Assembly (NCBI GenBank): GCA_032718475.1
Contig: JAUCBJ010005656.1
Coordinates: 1 to 31,966, forward strand
Source of the DNA: Nemertoderma westbladi
Lineage: Eukaryota > Xenacoelomorpha > Nemertodermatida > Nemertodermatidae
Length of the DNA: 31,966 bases
Direction of reading: 5' to 3'
Of this stretch, positions 11,501 through 20,500 are shown one piece after another. Position 1 is the first letter of the stretch, and each line of letters begins with the position of its first letter. Below the pieces are notes generated by a model. It ran no database searches. It had not been told where the DNA came from and was given only the letters and a program-made list of their open reading frames with translations. Made by a program: the position numbers and the translations under genes.

Positions 11501-14500
11501 CATTCATTAGTTATCAATAACTCATTCATTAGTTCTCAATAACTCATTCATTAGTTATCAATAACTCATTCATTAGTCTCAATAACTCATTCATTAGTTC
11601 TTAATAATTCATTCATTAGTTCTCAATAACTCATTCATTAGTTATCAATAACTCATTCATTAATCTCACTAACTCATTCATTAGTTCTTAATAATTCATT
11701 CATTAGTTCTCAATAACTCATTCATTAGTTCTCAATAACTCATTCATTAGTTCTCAATAACTCATTCATTAGTTATCAATAACTCATTCATTAGTTCTCA
11801 ATAACTCATTCATTAGTTATCAATAAATCATTCATTAGTCTCAATAACTCATTCATTAGTTCTTAATAATTCATTCATTAGTTCTCAATAACTCATTCAT
11901 TAGTTCTCAATAACTCATTCATTAGTTCTCAATAACTCATTCATTAGTTCTCAATAACTCATTCATTAGTTCTCAATAACTCATTCATTAGTTCTCAATA
12001 ACTCATTCATTAGTTCTCAATAACTCATTCATTAGTTCTCAATAACTCATTCATAAGTTATCAATAACTCATTCATTAGTCTCAATAACTCATTCATTAG
12101 TTCTTAATAATTCATTCATTAGTTATCAATAACTCATTCTTTAGTTCTCAATAACTCATTCATTAGTTCTCAATAACTCATTCATTAGTTATCAATAACT
12201 CATTCATTAGTTCTCAATAACTCATTCATTAGTTCTCAATAACTCATTCATTAGTTATCAATAACTCATTCATTAGTTCTCAATAACTCATTCATTAGTT
12301 ATCAATAACTTATTCATTAGTTCTCAATAACTCATTCATTAGTTATCAATAACTCATTCATTAGTTCTCAATAACTCATTCATTAGTTCTCAATAACTCA
12401 TTTATTAGTTCTCAATAACTCATTCATTAGTTATCAATAACTCATTCATTAGTTCTCAATAACTCATTCATTAGTTCTCAATAACTCATTATTTACCGCA
12501 TTTTATACTGTTACCGGAAACTTGTAGTTATTTATATCTTTTTGCACATAAATATATGCAATGTAACAGTAGTTGTTTAATAATTAATTAATACATTGTA
12601 ATTTAAATGCTACTTTTAGAATTGGAGTATATTCATATAGCTAAAGTGATGTTTCAAATTATAAAGTTCATAGAATGACTATTCTAAGCTTCGGTAGCTT
12701 AGGTAACGTCAATTCTAAGCTAAGGTAACTTCGCCTTCGTTCGTGATATAAGTATTACAGTAGAGTTAATTATATAAAGCGTTAGATAGTTTTATTTACC
12801 GCGAATACTCCTCCCAGTTCGAACTCGTGACGACAGGATATATTTATCATCTAAGTCGTCTCCGCCTTGCAGTTTGGTGTAATCCAGATCTGTGTGGTGT
12901 TTGGTGCTACCCGGATACCCTTAATAAATATTTAGTTTAGGTATGAAATTAAAAAGTTGATATGTTTTATTATTTTGGATATTTTGTACCTCTCTTAGGA
13001 CAATGTAAGTATTACATAAATTAACGGTAAAGGATCGCATCTCAATATTCTGTTTATCAACTTACTTATTAATACATTGATTATATTAAATATGATGAAA
13101 ATATAACAATGATAAAGCAATATAATCCTACAACTAAACCCTTGAACATGAAGCAAAACAACAATCGATAATGTTGTCAAAAACTGCCCAGAGTTCATAG
13201 AGATTTACTGGAACAGGATTCTCAGGTTGGTGAGGATCCTCAAAATAGTCTAGGAAAATAGTATTGTAATAGTACTAAAATGATATGATGATGGTTAAGT
13301 TTTCTTATGCCAATAAAATGTCTTTAAATGAAAAAACATCGGTACTGGTAATAAATACATCACGATTATTTAAACATTCAATTCATTGTGCAAATATGAC
13401 AATGCAATATGCAACCACCAAATTTAAAGAAAGTATGCAATATGTATGTCACATTCTTTCAGCATGGGGGATAATTTTATAATTATAAATAAAAGTTAAT
13501 TTACAAATTATTATAAATGAATACTTACCTCCATGACGCCCATCGATAACTGGATCGAATAACTCAGAAAATGTCTCATAACTTTCCTCGTCTCCCGCCA
13601 CACACCCGACTGTCATAATAAAAGGATGTCCTGGATTCTCCATACCCGTCTTTATCGCGCTCAGGAATGAAAATCCGCTCGAAGTTTTTTTATCGAATAA
13701 GTTTGAGTATATATCGGGGGTGAGGGATTTAGTCATCCAGTTATTATGTTTGGAGAGGTCAGGGAATTGGTCTTGTTTGAGAGATTCAAACAGTTTCCGC
13801 CCTTCTTCTGGTATACCGATCTGAAAAACAAATTCCGAAAGTAAATTGGTAATTCTTTGTAAATGTTCAGTTGTCATGCTTCGTTTCAAATTCGTTTCGC
13901 ACACAAATTTTACGAATAGAGCTAAACGTAAATTAATAATCATATTAAATTGTTTTTGCTCAATTTTCAAAGGCAAACGAAAAGCAATATTAGTAACTTA
14001 AATGTCTACTCCAGTTCTAAATTATACTAGAATGACAATCAATGAATTTTAAGAGGATATGTATAAAATGTACCAAGAATGATTCTCACAATCGATGTCT
14101 AGCCCTGTTAATAAATATTAAAAGGAAGAAGCACATAAGAACAATGATTTTATACCAAGAATGATTCTTACATGTTCTTCTCCAGAAGGCTCTTCTTTGT
14201 CTTTAATCTTGAACTCATTAGTTATGGGTTTGGGGACCATGGATTCAATGTCCTTACCCTCCTCCAAAGCCTCTTCCATTTCAACTAATTTACCTATGCC
14301 GTCTATTACAAGTTGCATTTGTTCTACCTCAGATGTTCCAATTCGGTCTACAAAGAAAAGTAAAAAATAATAAATTATGTATGTAGGAAAGTGATTAATG
14401 AATTAATATGGTCCGACCAAGATCGAACCGATCTGGAACTTCCCAATCACACGTGCGATATGGCGATGGCATATCGCCAACATCTTGGCTGTTAATTATA

Positions 14501-17500
14501 CTATTAGCAATGTTATTAGAGAAAAATATTATATAATAATTATATTGTTAAATGATAAGTGGTTATTATCTGTGTGTGGTTTATTCTGTATTAAATCGGG
14601 CGACGTCGTGTAACTCACCTAGATTAGATATATCGAATATCCCGTCAGTAGAAGCCGTATCCACACCCCCTGTTCCGCGTTTCTGTAGCCTCAAGTTGGA
14701 CAGAATATCATCGAACTTGGGATGGGCACTGAGAAGTGGTAGTTTAACGTGGACACCCGCTCGCATTCCTGTGCCAAGATTGCTGGGGCAAGTGAGCACA
14801 TAGCCTAAATGTTCGTTCCACATAAATTCGTTTCTGAAATGTACCATATCATAGTTATGGCTATTACATAACAAGACATAAATATGAGAGGTAAAACTGA
14901 GAATATAACAATATAGCGCAGTATACAGTGGACTTCGCCTTTCACTAATGAAATTTGAGTCCACAATTCTTCCTTTCTTCTCCTTTATCCACCACTTTAA
15001 GTACGGTAACTCAACCTACATTTGTTTTTTACCCTCCTCTTTAAGTAATCACCCTACCTTGTTTTTTATCCACCACTTAAGTACGGTAACTCAACCTACA
15101 TTGTTTTTTACCCTCCTTTTTAAGTACGGTAACTCCAACCTACCCTTGCTGTTTTACCACATCCTCCACTCGTTTGAGACCATCGCAGAATCGGCGGAAC
15201 ACCGCACTCATATCTCCTCCTTTCTGCATTGATATAACTCTGGTATGATCCTCCTCGTTCACCCATACCAAAAAGGTCTAAAAAATATAATAGCTTCATA
15301 TTGCAGTTGATCCTGAGCAATAATTACATGTTGTTAGTTTAAGCGAATAAGTTTAACACAAGGTTGAAAAAACATTAGATAGACAAATACAAAGCTACTA
15401 CCTATTAATTGGATTAAACATTTAGCATCAGACCAGTTAAATATTTTTCAAGGTTAAAAGTTGATATATTTAAATTGCATCAAATGAATAACCCACCAGC
15501 CACCAACCTTATCATCATTGTGCCATATCCCTCGTGCATCTGGCCAATCACGGGCCATTCCACTGGCTGTCAGCAGAGGCGATACTGGCTTATCGAACAA
15601 GAAGTGATCATTGATTAGTTGGTCTTGTTCTTCCTCTGTCATCTTACCCAAAGGATAATATTTACCCTGAAATTCACCTGTAATATATAATTAGGTTGTG
15701 ATTTCAAATCATTCGGTAGCTGTTAATAGTACAATTTTCAACGATTGAAACTTACATCAAAGATAATGGCAAGAACACAAAATTTTTATAAATGACATGA
15801 AATACAGAACCTTGCAAATTTCGTCAATTAGCAGACAAAAACTAAAATAGAGTATCTCTAAATCTAACTTGATAATAATTTCACTCCTTTATATAAGCAA
15901 AACTATTATAGTAAACTAAAACCCTATTTGGTCTGGGTAATTATACTACGTTGTTGGCCCGGTGGGTTGGGGGGTGGGTAATTTTATAAATTTTTTAGAT
16001 CTTGGCTCAAATTTTCAAATTATGATGGTATAAGGTTTTTCGAGGTCGCTCATCAAGACAAAGCTCGTTAAAAATATTTTTTGGCAATGCAACCATTATT
16101 TGGACTCCCCCAGGACGAAAAGTACAAGTAGCAAAAAATTACAAACTGTTAAATGTTGTCTTTGGTTTGGTAATTCTGAAGCTATACTGGATTTCAAGGT
16201 CGCTGATAACGATACAACTTGTTACATATCATTAGAAATATAGAAAAATTGAATTTGGTTGGATAATACGATATTTTTGAGTGTCATAATCGTGATCAGC
16301 GTCCTAGAAAACCCCTAATATCATAAAATGAGGTTGATTTCTTAATTATTGTTGATTATCAAATTTGTGCTGCTTGTATTGTTCGTGCCCCACATTCACG
16401 CGTGTCCAAAAATTCCCTAATCAACAACATACGATATATTTCAGTGTCATATTGTTTTTTCGTGTCCAAGGGGGCACATTCAAATGACCCACATTTTTTC
16501 GAATGTTATTGAGTTCTATAATCGTGATCAGCATCCATAAAAACCGCTATATACCGCAAATAAATTAATTTTAGTGACCCATAACAATTTTTGAAAATTT
16601 TAACATGTAAAATACTTTGAGATGGGTGCCAGACAGGACCGACAGCAGGAAAACTAACATAGCCAGGTAAATGGTCGTTTGCTCTATTGGATAGCCCATT
16701 AAATTTGGGGAAAAGTCACAAAATATCGGTTTTCCCAAAACACCTGACTCAAAGATACACATGAATTATAAAAAAAATTCTAAAATTACCCCCTAAAATT
16801 GGGCTAGATGATAGAATCTAACAATAATATTACATTCATACATCGTCATATTATAAAAAAATGAACAAAATGAAAGTACTTTGTATTTATTTTAACTAAA
16901 TTATGATAATATGGACAGCAATTTCTGCGTTAAATTAATTTGTTACATTGTAATAATTGTAATAATGTTATTGATTTACACCTTGTGACTCAAAGTTTGG
17001 AAAATATATTCAGCATTTCTTTATTTATTATTCCACATTTATTTTATCTGCAATTTTTCTCAGATATATGCCAAACTGTGAACTTTTATAAAACTTACCA
17101 TCTAAGGTCGCTAACGCCGTTGTTACTATCCGCTCTACTGCCCTCCGTTCTGCTCTGTTATTGTGTGGCGGTAAACTCAATCCACGAACACATCGTCCAG
17201 TTCGGACTCGCGAAGACAGAACATACTTATCGTTGAACTTTCCTCCAACTATCTTTGTGTGATCCAAATCGGTCGGATGTCTGTCGATAGAAAATACAGA
17301 CATGGTGGCTATTTGATATGAGGTCATACATAACCCATGAATACAGACATGGTGGCTATTTGATATGAGGTCATACATAACCCATAAATACAGACATGGT
17401 GGCTATTTGATATGAGGTTATACATAACCCATAAATACAGACATGGTGGCTATTTGATATGAGGTCATACATAACCAATAAATACAGACATGGTGGCTAT

Positions 17501-20500
17501 TGGATATGAGGTCATCCATAACCCATAAATACAGACATGGTGGCTATTTGATATGAGGTCATACATAACCAATAAATACAGACATGGTGGCTATTGGATA
17601 TGAGGTCATCCATAACCCATAAATACAGACATGGTGGCTATTTGATATGAGGTCATACATAACCAATAAATACAGACATGGTGGCTATTGGATATGAGGT
17701 CATCCATAACCCATAAATACAGACATGGTGGCTATTTGATATGAGGTCATACATAACCCATAAATACAGACATGGTGGCTATTTGATATGAGGTCATCCA
17801 TAACCCATAAATACAGACATGGTGGCTATTTGATATGAGGTCATACATAACCCATAAATACAGACATGGTGGCTATTTGATATGAGGTCATCCATAACCC
17901 ATAAATACAGACATGGTGGCTATTTAATATGAGGTCATACATAACCCATAAATACAGACATGGCGGCTATTTGATATGAGGTCATACATAACCAATAAAT
18001 ACAGACATGGTGGCTATTGGATATGAGGTCATACATAACCCATAAATATAGACATGGTGGCTATTTGATATGAGGTCATCCATAACCCATAAATACAGAC
18101 ATGGTGGCTATTTGATATGAGGTCATACATAACCCATAAATACAGACATGGTGGCTATTTGATATGAGGTCATACATAACCCATAAATACAGACATGGTG
18201 GCTATTTGATATGAGGTCATACATAACCCATAAATACAGACATGGTGGCTATTTCATATGAGGTCATACATAACCCATAAATATAACATCCAAAAGTTGC
18301 AATTATTTCCGAATTATAGGGGTAAGTTGCTGGATATATAGATTGGTCATTAAAGCCGCGCGCTATAGTGTGCCATTATTCTGGCGATATATATATATTT
18401 TTATATTTTTGAATATAAATATGAGGTTTACTACAGTATATCTCCTGGGATAGTTATATAATACCCGCAAACAACGAAAAATACGAAATTATCAACGAAA
18501 ATATAGAAATTATCAAACAATCTAAAAAATCTCGCTTTCCAGTAAGATAGGTATTATTAGAAGGCCCAGTTTACATTTTTTAATTAATAAAATCCAATAA
18601 TTTCTCTCCATTTTCGACCTTAAAAGTAATTTAATACCAAATACTGTCTGCTGCTTGGTTGTTATGTGTTGACCAATGGCGGCTTGAACGAATCAAGTCA
18701 GCAGATCATTTCACTTATCTATTAAAACCATGGTACAAGCCTGAAGGGGAAAAGTTGAAGGAACCGGTCCGGTACTGTAACCCAACACTGCAACACAACT
18801 GCAAAGTCAGACTGTCCTACCTCTGCTAACCTGTAGGCTACCAGCTACTGGAAGGCCGTAACGGTAGGCCAGTAGGCGGTAGGCTTATTTTATTAATTAA
18901 AAATGTAACATGTGCCTTCTAAATAATACTGATATCACTGGAAAGCGAGATTTTATTTAAAGTTTCATAATTTCGATATTTTGGTTAATAATGTCGTCTT
19001 TTTCGTTATTTGCGGGTTTTATAACTATCCTATATCATCCCGTATACTGCCTTTGACGGATAGCAAGTGTATCGAACAGTCGACGGTCATTCTGTTCGAT
19101 GTAATATAATGGTTTTCCTCAAAAATGGAACAAACGAGGAAACACGTCACCGGGGGTTGAACCAGCGCTATACGTACGTTTCTGCCTATCAGGCCTCACC
19201 AGTAGCGCTAACCAGTTCCACTTGTTCCTGACACTTGCTTTCCCAACTAATCCACTTCTATTGTACATGCAGTCTTAAGTTTCTATATATCCTATCTCCT
19301 TGCATACTCCAATTTATTCCGTCCGATACCTAGGCTATCAGTGAAGGGCAGTATATAAAGTAAACCTCACATCTTTATATTCATCACTTTATTTCCAGCC
19401 GGGATAAAGAGTTTATCCCGCTGGTATATAAAGATCAATCTTGTATCCGGAAACTTTGCCTAATTCGGTAATACAGGCTATTTTTACAAATACAATATAT
19501 GAATATAAAGTAAATATAATAATAAATATAATAAATAAATGCGATAAAACAAATATAAAAATATAATTGAATAAATGAATAGATGAAATAAAATGACTAA
19601 AGAAATTAGAACATAGGGTATTATAAAAATCATATTATAATGAAAATACAATTCATATATTTATTTACATTCCATTCTTTGGATATCCACTGTGTCGGAG
19701 TCTGATAACTTCATCAAACATTTCGGAAAATACACTGTAACTGTCTTCATCACCTGCTACACATCCAACTGTCATTATGAATGGATGTCCGGGGTTATCC
19801 ACACCAGTTTGAATGGCCTGCAATATAAATAAATCCTTTATTAATTGTTTATACATTCACAATTATTACTTTATCTTGCCTCATATAGACCTCACAAAAT
19901 ACCGTTTTACTTCAACGGATAACACTTATGACTTATGCTCGCCCTTATCTGTTTGATTTTGCTGAGATCTCGATCTAAATTGATTGTTAAATTAAAATAT
20001 TGTTTCAATTGTTTCCGTAGAGGCGGTCGTTTAAGCGTCAATGATAAGTTTACTTTATAATGACCAAAACTTCACGATCTCTAACTCTTATTACTGGGTG
20101 TTGAATTCCAGACATCGCTCTCCAGACATATAATTGCTCTAATTAATATGGATAGTAACAATGATGAGACCCAGTAAGGTCGAAACGCGTACGTGGTTTG
20201 GAGAGATATGAGATATTAATTTCAAGAAAAATTACGCGATTCCTAAATTTGTACAATACCCGGTTAAAAAGTACGCATGTGATGGGATTAGTCCTACAAT
20301 TGCGCCAATAAAAGATAAGTTATTTTCGGTAAAATAAACTTATCATTCGAGGTTAAGACCCCTATATCCCTTCCTATAACTAATTAATATGTAAAGCTAT
20401 GAAAGTAGCAAACACGATAAATAAACCGCAACTGATATAGCTGAAAACTTCCCTGGCTCTTTTTCGTCTGAAAGTGCAACCCGTAATCGAGTATGGCTTT

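Noticed and set aside
9509-14370. Plus-strand open frames opposite CK exons (e.g. 9561-9743, 14161-14370)
   Set aside because: They are antisense shadows of conserved CK coding sequence.
14401-14480. Possible tRNA gene (minus-strand GGTTCGATCTTGG B box)
   Set aside because: No A box at the right spacing and no cloverleaf; at most an old SINE fragment.
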